64,000 bases of DNA, taken from Deltaproteobacteria bacterium. GTDB taxonomy: Bacteria > Myxococcota_A > UBA9042 > DTJE01. The translations under genes and the position numbers were made by a program. Below, piece after piece: positions 51,838 to 60,317 of this stretch. How positions within the stretch are numbered: the stretch's first letter is position 1; each line of letters starts with the position of its first letter. The notes beneath the pieces are model-generated. The model saw only the letters and a list, made by a program, of their open reading frames with translations. It ran no database searches and had not been told where the DNA came from. The stretch is taken from the NCBI GenBank assembly GCA_029547805.1, contig JAKPOP010000003.1, forward strand, positions 372,001 to 436,000, given 5' to 3'.

Positions 51838-52179
51838 CTACCCCAGCAGGCTGTCCACGGTCGCCTGGGCCCGGGCCTTGACATCGTCATCGATGTAGGC
51901 GGCCACGGTGCCGATGGCAGAGGCCAGCACCCCCGCATCGTCGCTGTAGCCGACCCCCGGGATGACGTCCGGCACCACATCGAAGGGCAGGATGAAATAG
52001 GCCAGTGCCCCGATGATCACCGTCTTCGCCCAGACCGGAACCTCCGGTTTCTGGAGCGTGTAGTACAGGATCAACACCGGCTTCAGCACGGCCCGGCCGA
52101 TCTGGGATGCATACCTGCCCACCTTGTCCCAGAACGCCTCTTCGCTGTATTCGCCCTGTCCCTGCCTGCCTTTGCTCAT
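51838..52179 (-). CDS. YkvA/DUF1232 family membrane protein
   Basis: 113 residues. VWAKTVIIGALAYFILPFDVVPDVIPGVGYSDD is the DUF1232 signature: one helix, then the conserved PxDxxPD segment and a second short hydrophobic stretch. Function of the family is unknown. Separate from the cmr operon by 137 bp and from the kinase gene by 36 bp, same strand as both. First ordinary gene to the right of the island. Confidence 0.87.
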   Translation of the reverse strand: MSKGRQGQGEYSEEAFWDKVGRYASQIGRAVLKPVLILYYTLQKPEVPVWAKTVIIGALAYFILPFDVVPDVIPGVGYSDDAGVLASAIGTVAAYIDDDVKARAQATVDSLLG

Positions 52180-52215
52180 CGGTTCCCTCCTTTTTGTTCT
52201 TGCACCGGTCCTTCC

Positions 52216-52842
52216 TCAAAGGCACGGAGTGGTCCGCCAGGTCCGATTGTCTTCAGGCCTGGGACATGCCTGGAAGGCGTCGATGCGTTCCAGCACGTCG
52301 GCCAGGCTGGCAGCCACCGGCCGGTCCATCGTGGACACGGGGTCCGAGACCATGAGCCCCCACTGGCGAGCAATCGCCTCGGCCCGCATCGCCACCTGCC
52401 ACAGCCACGGCACCATCATGTCCGGCGGCCCGGCCTCCTGCAGGCGCCGCTGCACGGTTTCAAGGTCGATGTGCAGCGGGATGACCAGGAGACCAGGCGC
52501 CCGACGGCTCAGGGTTCGCAGACGGGGACGCCACGCCTCGGCCAGGCGGGGGTCTCGGGCCTCGCAGTAGGCCAGGTTTCCCGGGTGCCACGTCTCGACG
52601 ACCCGGGGGCCACCCTTCCGACGCACTCGGTCCCGGGCCACCTCGGCCTCCATCACCCGCCGGTCGAAATCGGGCTGCGGCCTGGCCGCGTGGGCCGTCG
52701 GGTCCTGGACCAGGGCCTCCCGACGCATGCGCTTTCCGATCTCGTCGTCGAAGGGCCACCCCAGGACCCGGGACAGTTCCTGCCCCAGCGTGGTCTTCCC
52801 GGATCCGTGGGGCCCCACCAGCACGACCGTCTGCACGTTCAT
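52216..52842 (-). CDS. P-loop NTPase/kinase-like protein
   Basis: 208 residues. VLVGPHGSGKTTLGQELSRV is a clear Walker A; the lid-like region (RRLRTLSRRAPGL) and VIPLHIDLETVQRRLQE fit a nucleotide or small-molecule kinase of the AAA_18/28-type group. The substrate is unknown. It is the last gene of a coupled cluster (zinc-ribbon protein, GreA-like, thymidylate kinase-like, radical SAM, this gene), overlapping the radical SAM stop by ATGA. Confidence 0.72.
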   Translation of the reverse strand: MNVQTVVLVGPHGSGKTTLGQELSRVLGWPFDDEIGKRMRREALVQDPTAHAARPQPDFDRRVMEAEVARDRVRRKGGPRVVETWHPGNLAYCEARDPRLAEAWRPRLRTLSRRAPGLLVIPLHIDLETVQRRLQEAGPPDMMVPWLWQVAMRAEAIARQWGLMVSDPVSTMDRPVAASLADVLERIDAFQACPRPEDNRTWRTTPCL

Positions 52843-53801
52843 GGCAGGCTCCTGTCAATGAAGCGGTTCCAGGCCGCAGCCGCCGCGTCGATGCCCCGGG
52901 AGATCAGGGGCTCCAGGGGCAGCGTCAGGTCCGGCCGGTCCATGCACAGCCGCAGGTCCCCTCGAAAACCCAGTCTCAAGGCGAAGATCCCCTCGCGACA
53001 CCGTTCCCGCTTCGGACACTCGGGACACCACTTCCAGGGGGCCACCTCTCCCAGGCGAGCCTGCTTCACCTCCACCCGAAGCCCGTCCTCCCACTCCAGG
53101 TGCATCGTCGGCAGGCTGTCGGGATCGGGGTCCACCTCCTCCACCAGATACTCCCCTCGGATCCGGCGCAGGGCCCGTGACACGGTCATGGCCGATGCGC
53201 AGGGGTCCGACAGGTCGTCCAGCACGTTGACCAGGACGCCCCACCGGCTGGCCACGTCGAGCAACGACCGCAGGTCCTCGTCGTCTTGAGGCCCCGAATA
53301 GACGTAGTTCAACTTCAGGGGCCGACCGTTCCGCCGCAGGAACTCCAGGTTCCGGTCCCGCAACCGGCGCAGGTCCTCGGTGCCCCCACGACGATGGAAT
53401 GCCTCGGCCCCCCAGCCGTGGATGGTCAGGTTCGCCCGGTCCAGGCCCGCGGCAAAGACCCGTTCCAGGTTCTCCACCGGGGCCACCCCGCCGGTGATCA
53501 GCGACAGATCGGCCTCGGGGGCCGCCCGGCGCAGTCCCTCCACGATCCCGGGCAGGTCTGGCCGCAGGAGCGGCTCGCCACCCAGGAACTTGAACTTGCG
53601 AATGCCGGTCCGAACCGCCGCCTCCAGGCAGCCTCCGATCACGTCGCTGCCAGGTCCTCGGGGGCGCTGGCCTGGAGCCCGGGGCAAGGCCTCCCCCTCG
53701 GCATGGCAGTACGCGCACTGCATCGGACAGCGCCCTGTGACCAGCACGCGCAGATAGGTCGGACGCCGTCTCCCCTGGAGGTCGATCCTGCCGCCGTTCA
53801 T
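52839..53801 (-). CDS. Radical SAM protein, MoaA-like
   Basis: 320 residues. CPMQCAYC (about 26-33) binds the radical SAM [4Fe-4S] cluster; FKFLGGEPLLRPD is the GGE SAM-binding motif; a C-terminal Cys cluster (CPECPKRERC and RLCMDRPD) may hold an auxiliary cluster, as in MoaA/SPASM proteins. No other molybdopterin genes are nearby. The location between two kinases suggests a modified nucleoside or cofactor rather than molybdopterin synthesis, which is inference. Overlaps both neighbours by ATGA. Confidence 0.82.
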   Translation of the reverse strand: MNGGRIDLQGRRRPTYLRVLVTGRCPMQCAYCHAEGEALPRAPGQRPRGPGSDVIGGCLEAAVRTGIRKFKFLGGEPLLRPDLPGIVEGLRRAAPEADLSLITGGVAPVENLERVFAAGLDRANLTIHGWGAEAFHRRGGTEDLRRLRDRNLEFLRRNGRPLKLNYVYSGPQDDEDLRSLLDVASRWGVLVNVLDDLSDPCASAMTVSRALRRIRGEYLVEEVDPDPDSLPTMHLEWEDGLRVEVKQARLGEVAPWKWCPECPKRERCREGIFALRLGFRGDLRLCMDRPDLTLPLEPLISRGIDAAAAAWNRFIDRSLP

Positions 53802-54409
53802 GCTGCCACCTCCTGCAATTGCAACAGGCCCACGATCCGGTCCGCCACCTCCTCCGGGGTGTCCCGGTTCGCGTCGATCACATGCCAGGTCCCGGGGCAC
53901 CAGGCCGGTCCCAGCGTGAGATAGGCCTCCAGGAGCCGGGACTCGAATGTCGCCTCGACCGACCGGTCGTCCTCTCGCCGAAGGGCGCCCCGAAGACGCA
54001 TCCGTTCCCGCCGGACCTCGGCACTGGCGTCCAGGAAGAACGTGGCCGTCGGTCGCAGCAGGCGCCCCTGGATCTCGTCCGGCGGCACGACGTCACCCCG
54101 AGCGGCGGCATAGGCCAGCGTCGAGAGGTAGTACCGGTCGCAAACCGTGTGGATCCCCGCCTGGAGGTTGCGCCGTGCCTGTTCCGAGACCCAGGCGCCC
54201 ATCGACGCATAGAAGAGTGGCCGCGCCAGGGGTCGGTCCTCCAGCAGCCCATCGATCTGCCCGCGGATGTCGTCCAGTCCCGCCGGCGGGGTCTTCAGCA
54301 GACAGGCGCCCAGGCGGTCGGCCAGCAGGCCGCACACCGTGGACTTCCCGCACCCGTCGAGCCCTTCCAGCACGACGAAGACCGGTCCTGACAGCATCGC
54401 GCGGTTCAT
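53798..54409 (-). CDS. tmk: Thymidylate kinase-like dNMP kinase
   Basis: 203 residues. FVVLEGLDGCGKSTVCGLLA is the Tmk P-loop; HTVCDRYYLSTLAYAAARGD is the DRY block that binds the monophosphate; ATFFLDASAEVRRERMRLRG is the Tmk LID entry. Phosphorylates dTMP or a related dNMP. Whether this is the cell's main Tmk or a paralogue dedicated to the neighbouring pathway is not known. Coupled to both neighbours by 4-nt overlaps. Confidence 0.85.
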   Translation of the reverse strand: MNRAMLSGPVFVVLEGLDGCGKSTVCGLLADRLGACLLKTPPAGLDDIRGQIDGLLEDRPLARPLFYASMGAWVSEQARRNLQAGIHTVCDRYYLSTLAYAAARGDVVPPDEIQGRLLRPTATFFLDASAEVRRERMRLRGALRREDDRSVEATFESRLLEAYLTLGPAWCPGTWHVIDANRDTPEEVADRIVGLLQLQEVAA

Positions 54410-54966
54410 TCCGCCCCCTCGTCGTCCTGGGCCGTCCCACACCGGATGGCCACCACCTCGGCCAGCCGGGGCGACTCCGGGGGCCCCCACCGGACGTCGT
54501 CCCCGACCTCCTTGCCGATCAAGGCCCGGCCCAGCCCGGCGTTGTAGGCCACCCGCCCTGCCGCCGGGTCCCCGTCGTCCCAACCGGCCAGGAACCAGGC
54601 CTGTTCGGACCCGTCCTCCAGCCGGATCGTCACGACCGTGCCCAGGCGGACCGCCGTGGCCTCCCCGGTGGGCAGGTCGTGGACCCGGCAGGCATCCCGC
54701 ATCGCCTCGAGGTCCCGGACCCGCCGGGCCGCCTGGTGCTTCTGGCGGGTGTTCTCCTCGAAGGCGAAGTTGTCATGCCAGACCGACGTGTCCCCGGACT
54801 CGGCAGCGACCTCCGTCTCGGCGCAGACCGCGAAGTAGTCCCGCCGAGCCGCCTCGATCCGCGCCACCAGCCGCCGGTATCCGCCCGGGGTCAGGTGAAT
54901 GATTCGCGCCTCGGAGGACATCGCCGGGTTCCCAATGCCACGGTCATCCCTCATGGTCTCTTTCAT
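54406..54966 (-). CDS. GreA/GreB-like transcript cleavage factor homologue
   Basis: 186 residues. IIHLTPGGYRRLVARIEAARRD and DTSVWHDNFAFEENTRQKH fit the GreA N-terminal coiled coil; VRLGTVVTIRLEDGSEQAWF and NAGLGRALIGKEVGDDVRW fit the C-terminal FKBP-like domain (usual blocks GSxV, SPLGxALLGKxxGD). The family usually has acidic residues at the coiled-coil tip; here that region reads TEVAAESGDTS. GGAGAGGAGGG precedes the ATG at 54966. It is the start of the coupled kinase/radical SAM cluster. Confidence 0.75.
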   Translation of the reverse strand: MKETMRDDRGIGNPAMSSEARIIHLTPGGYRRLVARIEAARRDYFAVCAETEVAAESGDTSVWHDNFAFEENTRQKHQAARRVRDLEAMRDACRVHDLPTGEATAVRLGTVVTIRLEDGSEQAWFLAGWDDGDPAAGRVAYNAGLGRALIGKEVGDDVRWGPPESPRLAEVVAIRCGTAQDDEGAE

Positions 54967-55025
54967 GTGTCCCTCCTCTCCTGGCGGCCCCTGGGGCCGT
55001 CCCATCGCTCGATCCCCCCTGCCGC

Positions 55026-55196
55026 TCACGAAGCGATCAGGGTCTGCCGATGGCCTTCCAGCAGGGACCTCCAGCACCGAAAGCAGAGGTCGTGGTCCGA
55101 GTCCCAGCGCACCTCGCCCCGAAACCGGTAACGAGCCCACTGCTGGCCGCATCCCTTGCAGAAATGCTTGCTCCGTCGGTATTCGCAGCGTTTCAT
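55026..55196 (-). CDS. Small zinc-ribbon protein
   Basis: 56 residues: MKRCEYRRSKHFCKGCGQQW then a second pair, LCFRCWRSL. The CxxC...CxxC arrangement predicts a single zinc site. GGAAGGAGGT sits just before the ATG at 55196, a strong signal that this short gene is real. It lies 59 bp upstream of the GreA-like gene on the same strand and may be its first operon member. Function unknown; could act with RNA polymerase or nucleic acids. Confidence 0.7.
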   Translation of the reverse strand: MKRCEYRRSKHFCKGCGQQWARYRFRGEVRWDSDHDLCFRCWRSLLEGHRQTLIAS

Positions 55197-55504
55197 CGGC
55201 CACCTCCTTCCAGACCTTCCAACGGATGACGAGCCGCCGCCCGGGATCTGACATGTCCGGCCCGGCGCCCGGGGGCATCCCTTCGACGCCCCTGCCCGGT
55301 TACGAAGAGCCCGACCCGATCTGAGCGAAGACCGTTCGTGATGAAGGGCCCGGACCCCTGACGCCGGCCCCTGGAGATGACCCAATGTCAGACCGCCGTG
55401 ATGAAACGGCTTGATATTTCGAGAATTTCCCGGGCCACGGGGGCCCGGATTACGGAAGAAGAGAAAGACCGAAGGCGGACCTCAGGTCCGCGGCAGGGGG
55501 ACTG
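55197..55504. other. Non-coding gap with a GC-rich hairpin
   Basis: 308 bp between same-strand genes. CCGGGCC/GGCCCGG at about 55429-55447 forms a 7-bp stem with a 5-base loop; there is no T-tract in either direction, so it is not a convincing intrinsic terminator. No promoter or gene recognised. Confidence 0.35.
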
Positions 55505-55915
55505 CTACGGGGCCGGGACCCACTCGCCGCAGGCCGGCAGGGCCGTCAGCACGCCGGCCGCAATGGACTCGCAGGTCTGGTCCGGGATGTCGCAGATGCA
55601 CTCCTCGAACTTGGCGGCGCTGGCCACCGGGTCCGTGAAGTCCGGGTCGCAGCCGCCGAATGCGTCCTCGCTGTCGAACCAGTTGCCGCACTCGACCTTG
55701 TCGGCGAAGGAGTTGCAGGCGACCAGTTTCGTGCACAGCGCGTCCCGGAACTTCAGGCAGCCGTCGTACACGTTGCTGGCGCTGGCCGTGCAGGCCGGGG
55801 TCTGGTCGGTCGTGGTCTGGTCGGTCGTGGTCGCGTCGGTGTTGTTGTCGGTGGCCTCGCAGGCCCCGAAGGCCAGCAGCGCCGCCGCGGTCATGGCCCA
55901 CAGAATCCGCTTCAT
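55505..55915 (-). CDS. Small Cys-rich lipoprotein
   Basis: 136 residues. MKRILWAMTAAALLAFGACE is a lipoprotein signal with lipobox Cys19, followed by a Thr/Asp-rich linker (NNTDATTTDQTTTDQ) and a compact domain with about ten cysteines. This layout is common in myxobacterial surface proteins of unknown function. GAGGAGGAAGG precedes the ATG at 55915. An upstream in-frame start is not supported. Confidence 0.75.
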   Translation of the reverse strand: MKRILWAMTAAALLAFGACEATDNNTDATTTDQTTTDQTPACTASASNVYDGCLKFRDALCTKLVACNSFADKVECGNWFDSEDAFGGCDPDFTDPVASAAKFEECICDIPDQTCESIAAGVLTALPACGEWVPAP

Positions 55916-55973
55916 GATCCTTCCTCCTCGTCTGGTCAAAGACACTCCCTCGGGAACCGGCCCGGGCCGATTC

Positions 55974-56381
55974 TCACTTCTTCTGGAACATGCCCTTGCC
56001 CTTCTTCTCGACCACCGGGGCGGTGGCGCCCGTGGAGGTCTTCTTGGGCTCCGGCTCCTTCTTGGCGGCGGGCTTCTTCGCGGGGGCCTTCGCAGGCTCC
56101 GGCTGGGCCGGCTGCTGGGCCGCGGCCAGCGTGGCCTCCAGTTCGGCCACCCGGGCCACCAGGGCCTCCTTCTCCTTGCCCAGGGCCTCGAACCTGGCCT
56201 TCGTGTCCGCCAGTTCCTTCTTCACGGTGTCCAGTTCGCCCTTCGCGGCGTTCAACTCGGCGCCCATCTTGGCCGAGTCGGCCTGGCACTTCGCCAGGTC
56301 CTGCTTCACCTTGCCGTCGCACCCGGCGAGCCCCAGGGACAGAACCGCCATCGCCAGCACCGAACCGAGAACCCTCTTCAT
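55974..56381 (-). CDS. Coiled-coil lipoprotein
   Basis: 135 residues. MKRVLGSVLAMAVLSLGLAGC gives lipobox Cys21. Residues about 25-88 are heptad-like coiled coil (ELNAAKGELDTVKKELADTK), then a Pro/Ala/Lys-rich tail ending in basic residues. Lpp-like in layout but not homologous by eye; possibly an envelope spacer or tether. AAGGAGG precedes the ATG. The same frame stays open for 2001 codons upstream, which is a GC artefact running antisense to the next genes. Confidence 0.75.
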   Translation of the reverse strand: MKRVLGSVLAMAVLSLGLAGCDGKVKQDLAKCQADSAKMGAELNAAKGELDTVKKELADTKARFEALGKEKEALVARVAELEATLAAAQQPAQPEPAKAPAKKPAAKKEPEPKKTSTGATAPVVEKKGKGMFQKK

Positions 56382-56618
56382 CTGCGTTCCTCCTTGTGTT
56401 TCCTTCCCCATGCCGCCAGTCCCCCTCGCGGACTCCGGAAGGAGGATCGTGTCGGGCAGCAGGGCGATCGTAGGACGGACCTGGGCACCTGTCAACGAGG
56501 CCGGGCCCGTCACCGACGGCCCGGCCGAAAGTGGGCTCCCGGAGGGACCCGACGGCGAAGACGGTTGCCGACGAGGACGACGACCGCTAGGCTTGGCCTC
56601 GGGACCGCGGGAGGGGTC

Positions 56619-58328
56619 ATGGGAACGGCCGTCCGGCGAACCGTCGCCCTGGCATCGGTGGCGACGTGGGTCATGGCGACGTGGATGCCCGGGGCCGCCA
56701 GTGCCCTGGACGAGTACCGGGCCTCGGGGGACCGGATCCACTGGGTGCTGGTGACGACCGACACGCACATCGGGACGTCGGGAGACCGGCCCCAGGAGAA
56801 TCTGGCCTGGGTCACCCGGGAGGCCTGCCAGGCCGTGCAGCCCGAGTGGGTCGTGGTCACCGGGGACCTGACCGACGCCTCGCCGGGAGGGCTGATCCCC
56901 TGGGGGCCCCAGGAAGGCGAGTGGCGGGACTACCGGGCGCTGGTGGAGGCGTCGGGCATGAACGCCTCGGTGTACCTGGACCTGCCGGGGAACCACGACC
57001 AGTACAACGACCGGGGGATGCCCCACTTCCTGCAGTGGTCGATCCAGGGGGCCGCCACGGGGCGGACCCAGCAGTCGGTGGTGATGGGGGACCCGGACGG
57101 GGGCGTGCACCTGCTGGGCCTGGCGACGCCGGGCAACGACGGGGCGGTGCCGCCGCTGGACAACGCGGGACTCGACGCTGGGGAACTGCTGTTCGCCCAG
57201 CAGGCCCTGGAAGACCACGGCGACGCGGTGGCCCACGTGCTGTTCGGACATCACCCCCTGGACGACCTGACATACGGCCGACAGGAGATCGAGGACCTGA
57301 TGCGGACCTGGGACGTGGCGGCCTACCTCTACGGGCACACGCACAAGTATGAGGCGTCCTTCCAGGGCCGCACGCTGCTGCTGAACCTGGACTCCCTGGG
57401 CAAGGCGGACCACAACCACGTGGCGCTGCTGGCCCTGGATGGGGGCATCCTGTCGGTCCGGGCCTTCGACGCCGGGAAGTGGCCGATGATCCTGGTCACG
57501 GTGCCGGCCGACGCGGCGTTGGGCGGCGGCAATCCCCGGGCGCCGTCGCTGCCGCCCGACTGGCCCCAGTGCCCCATCCGGGCGCTGGTCTTCGGGGATC
57601 AGCCTGCCGGGGAGGTGACGGCCCAGGTGGACGACCGGGAGCCGGTGCCGCTGCGACCGGCGGGATACGGTCGATTCGAGGGGACGCTGGACACGACGGG
57701 GCTGTCCGTGGGGCAGCACCGGCTGCGGGTCCGGGCGGCGCCCTGGAACCGGGGGGACCACGAGATCGCCTTCCGAGTGGGGGCCACGGCCTGTCGGAAC
57801 GGCAAGGACGACGACTTCGACGGGCTCACGGACTGGCCCGACGACCCGGGATGCGAGTCGCCGCTGTCGGAGCGGGAGGACCGGGTCCCGCCGGACCCTG
57901 GGGACCCGGGAGGCGGCGAGGACGTGGGCGTGGCCGACGGGGGGCCCGAGACGATCGCCGGCGAGGAGGTCCCAGGCGACTCGGAACTGGTTCCGGAGGC
58001 GGCGGACGAGGCCCCTGGCGACGGGATGCCCGAGGCCGTCGCCGAAGAGGTCCCGGAGGCCGGGGCCCTGGACACGGGGGAGTCGGAGGAGGATCGGAAC
58101 CCGGTTGCCCGAGACGCCTGGGAGAACCCCGAGACCGGGGCCCTGGACGCCCCGGACGGCCCCTCGGAGGACACCCCTGCCCCCGCCCGGAAGGGTGGCG
58201 GTTGCGCCGCTCCTGCGGGGTCCCCGGAGTCCTGCCTGCCGCTGCTGATCCTCCTCTGGGGGACCGTCACCGCCTCCTCGCGCCGGACCTTGCGGCACCG
58301 CGATGGTTCCCGCAGGGAGACGCGGTGA
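56619..58328 (+). CDS. Secreted metallophosphoesterase with MYXO-CTERM-like tail
   Basis: 569 residues. A signal peptide (about 1-30) is followed by a calcineurin-like phosphoesterase domain with TTDTHIG, VVTGDLTDA, LPGNHDQYND, LFGHHP and YGHTHKYE, the five metal-binding blocks in order. An Ig-like or beta domain follows, then ACRNGKDDDFDGLTD (an acidic motif frequent in these surface proteins), a long Glu/Pro-rich linker (about 435-540), and a C-terminal Cys, hydrophobic helix and Arg residues. Exported and probably sorted to the surface. The start at 56619 has GGGAGGGG upstream. Confidence 0.82.
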   Translation: MGTAVRRTVALASVATWVMATWMPGAASALDEYRASGDRIHWVLVTTDTHIGTSGDRPQENLAWVTREACQAVQPEWVVVTGDLTDASPGGLIPWGPQEGEWRDYRALVEASGMNASVYLDLPGNHDQYNDRGMPHFLQWSIQGAATGRTQQSVVMGDPDGGVHLLGLATPGNDGAVPPLDNAGLDAGELLFAQQALEDHGDAVAHVLFGHHPLDDLTYGRQEIEDLMRTWDVAAYLYGHTHKYEASFQGRTLLLNLDSLGKADHNHVALLALDGGILSVRAFDAGKWPMILVTVPADAALGGGNPRAPSLPPDWPQCPIRALVFGDQPAGEVTAQVDDREPVPLRPAGYGRFEGTLDTTGLSVGQHRLRVRAAPWNRGDHEIAFRVGATACRNGKDDDFDGLTDWPDDPGCESPLSEREDRVPPDPGDPGGGEDVGVADGGPETIAGEEVPGDSELVPEAADEAPGDGMPEAVAEEVPEAGALDTGESEEDRNPVARDAWENPETGALDAPDGPSEDTPAPARKGGGCAAPAGSPESCLPLLILLWGTVTASSRRTLRHRDGSRRETR

Positions 58329-58406
58329 CTCTCCCCCGGTGGACCGCGGTTGACGCCCATCGACGGGGGCGGCGATAATGGGGCCGGCTTTGTGGAGCGG
58401 CATCCC

Positions 58407-60254
58407 ATGAGCGAGCCTCCGGTCCACTCGGCGGCCTTCCGGCGGCGACGATTCCTCAACTGGTTCCCCCTGGGGCTCACCTACGCGTTCCTGTACATGG
58501 GGCGCTACAACCTGACCGTGGCGAAGAACGCCCTGGGAGACCTGCTGTCCAAGGAGGACTTCGGGACGGTCTTCGGGATCGGGACGGCCGTCTATGCGGT
58601 GTCCTTCCTGCTGAACGGCCCCCTGACCGACCGGGTCGGGGGCAAGAAGGCCATCCTGGCCTCGGCCATCGGGGCGGGCATCGCGAACCTGGCCCTGGGC
58701 CTCGCAGTCCGGGACGTGCTGTCCGGCCAGGGGTGGATTCCCTTCAGCCTGGTCACGACGCTGTCGGTCCTCTACGCCGTCAACATGTACTTCCAGAGCG
58801 CCGCCGCCGTGGCCATCGTGAAGGTCAACTCGTCGTGGTTCCACGTCCGGGAACGGGGCGGCTTTTCGGGCATCTTCGGCACGATGATCGCGTCGGGGGT
58901 CTTCTTCGCCTTCTCGGTCAATGAGTGGGTGCTGGCCCTGACCCGGATGCTGTCGGGCGACGGGCGGGTGCTGCCCTGGTGGGTCTTCTTCGCCCCGGCG
59001 GGGCTGCTGCTGGGCATGGCCGCCCTGGAGGCCTGGCTGCTCCGGGACCGGCCGGGACAGGCGGGCTTCCAGGACTTCGACACGGGCGACGCATCGTCGG
59101 GGGTCGGGGAGGACGTGCCCCTGCGGCGCATCCTGAAGGGGGTGATCACGAACCCGATCATCCTGACGGTGGCCCTGGTGGAGTTCTGCACGGGGGTGCT
59201 GCGGAACGGAGTCATGCACTGGTTCCCGATCCATGCCCGGGAGATCCTGTCGCTGCCGTCGAGCCACATGCTGCGGAACGGGTCCTGGGACCACTGGCCC
59301 TGGCTGCTGGGGGCCCTGGCCGTGGGGGCGCTGGCGATGGGGCTGGGAAGCCGCCTCCAGGGCCGCCGGAAGTCGGCCTGGGTCACGGTGGGGGGCCTGA
59401 TCGCCCTGGCACCGTTCCTGTGGACCGGCTGGGGAGGATGGCTCTTCGTGGCGGGGGTCCTGGGGGCCAACGTGGCGGGGTTCGTGAGCGACCATCTGTT
59501 CCAGAGTCGGCGGGCCCCGGTGGCGGCCCTGCTCTACATCCTGGCCGGGGTGTCGGTCATCGCGATGTGGCCGGCCCTGGAGCGGCGGCCCCCGGTCATC
59601 GGCTGGGTGGATGCCTCGAAGGTCCCCCTGCAACCCGGGGACGAGGTGCTCAGCGTCAACGACCCGGCGGCCCGCCGGGAGCAACGATCGACCCTGGAGT
59701 GGTGGAACTCGCTGGTGGGCAGCATCCGGTGCATCCCGTCCCAGTGCCAGGGCGAGGGCGTCCGGTGGGACCTGGAGCGGTGCCTGTGCACCCGGAGCCC
59801 GACCCGGCCGGCGCCGGCCCCGATCCCCACCAGCGGGAAACTGGTCTTCCAGGTCCGCCGGGACGGGGAGGTCCGGACGGTGGAGATGGAGGACCCGCTG
59901 TTCCACGCCAGGGCCGGGGACCAGCGGATCCTGCCGATGGGCCCCCCGGAGGACGGCCGGATGTGGCTGCTCTTCGTGTCGGTGTTCCTGATCTCGGTGG
60001 CGGTGATCGGGACCCACGGGCTCCTGTCGGGCACCGCGACGATGGACTTCGGGGGGCGCCGGGGGGCCGCCACGGCCGTGGGGCTGATCGACGGGTTCGT
60101 GTACCTGGGGACGGCCTTCCAGTCCTTCGCCCTGGGGCACCTGACCTCGGCCAACTGGTCCCACTGGCCGACCCTGCTGCTGCCCTTCGCGCTGCTGGGA
60201 CTGTTCCTGCTCACGCGCATCTGGCATGCCATCCCGAAGGGGGGCCGGCACTGA
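58407..60254 (+). CDS. OPA-type MFS transporter (GlpT/UhpT-like) with an inserted PDZ-like domain
   Basis: 615 residues, longer than the usual ~450. TYAFLYMGRYNLTVAKNALG and GPLTDRVGGKKAIL are organophosphate:phosphate antiporter blocks; DFGGRRGAATAVGLIDGFVY is the matching C-terminal block. Between about residues 395 and 515, inside the C-terminal half, sits a soluble insert beginning IGWVDASKVPLQPGDEVLSV, typical of a PDZ peptide-binding loop and strand, with several Cys. The ATG at 58407 is 78 bp after the phosphoesterase stop; no strong ribosome binding site is evident. Confidence 0.78.
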   Translation: MSEPPVHSAAFRRRRFLNWFPLGLTYAFLYMGRYNLTVAKNALGDLLSKEDFGTVFGIGTAVYAVSFLLNGPLTDRVGGKKAILASAIGAGIANLALGLAVRDVLSGQGWIPFSLVTTLSVLYAVNMYFQSAAAVAIVKVNSSWFHVRERGGFSGIFGTMIASGVFFAFSVNEWVLALTRMLSGDGRVLPWWVFFAPAGLLLGMAALEAWLLRDRPGQAGFQDFDTGDASSGVGEDVPLRRILKGVITNPIILTVALVEFCTGVLRNGVMHWFPIHAREILSLPSSHMLRNGSWDHWPWLLGALAVGALAMGLGSRLQGRRKSAWVTVGGLIALAPFLWTGWGGWLFVAGVLGANVAGFVSDHLFQSRRAPVAALLYILAGVSVIAMWPALERRPPVIGWVDASKVPLQPGDEVLSVNDPAARREQRSTLEWWNSLVGSIRCIPSQCQGEGVRWDLERCLCTRSPTRPAPAPIPTSGKLVFQVRRDGEVRTVEMEDPLFHARAGDQRILPMGPPEDGRMWLLFVSVFLISVAVIGTHGLLSGTATMDFGGRRGAATAVGLIDGFVYLGTAFQSFALGHLTSANWSHWPTLLLPFALLGLFLLTRIWHAIPKGGRH

Positions 60255-60317
60255 CCCCGTCCTTCCACAACGATTCCATGTAGAATCCCCCGTTCCCGTG
60301 CCTGGAAAGGAGGCAGG

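Noticed and set aside
55429-55447. GC hairpin as an intrinsic terminator
   Set aside because: No T-tract on either strand.
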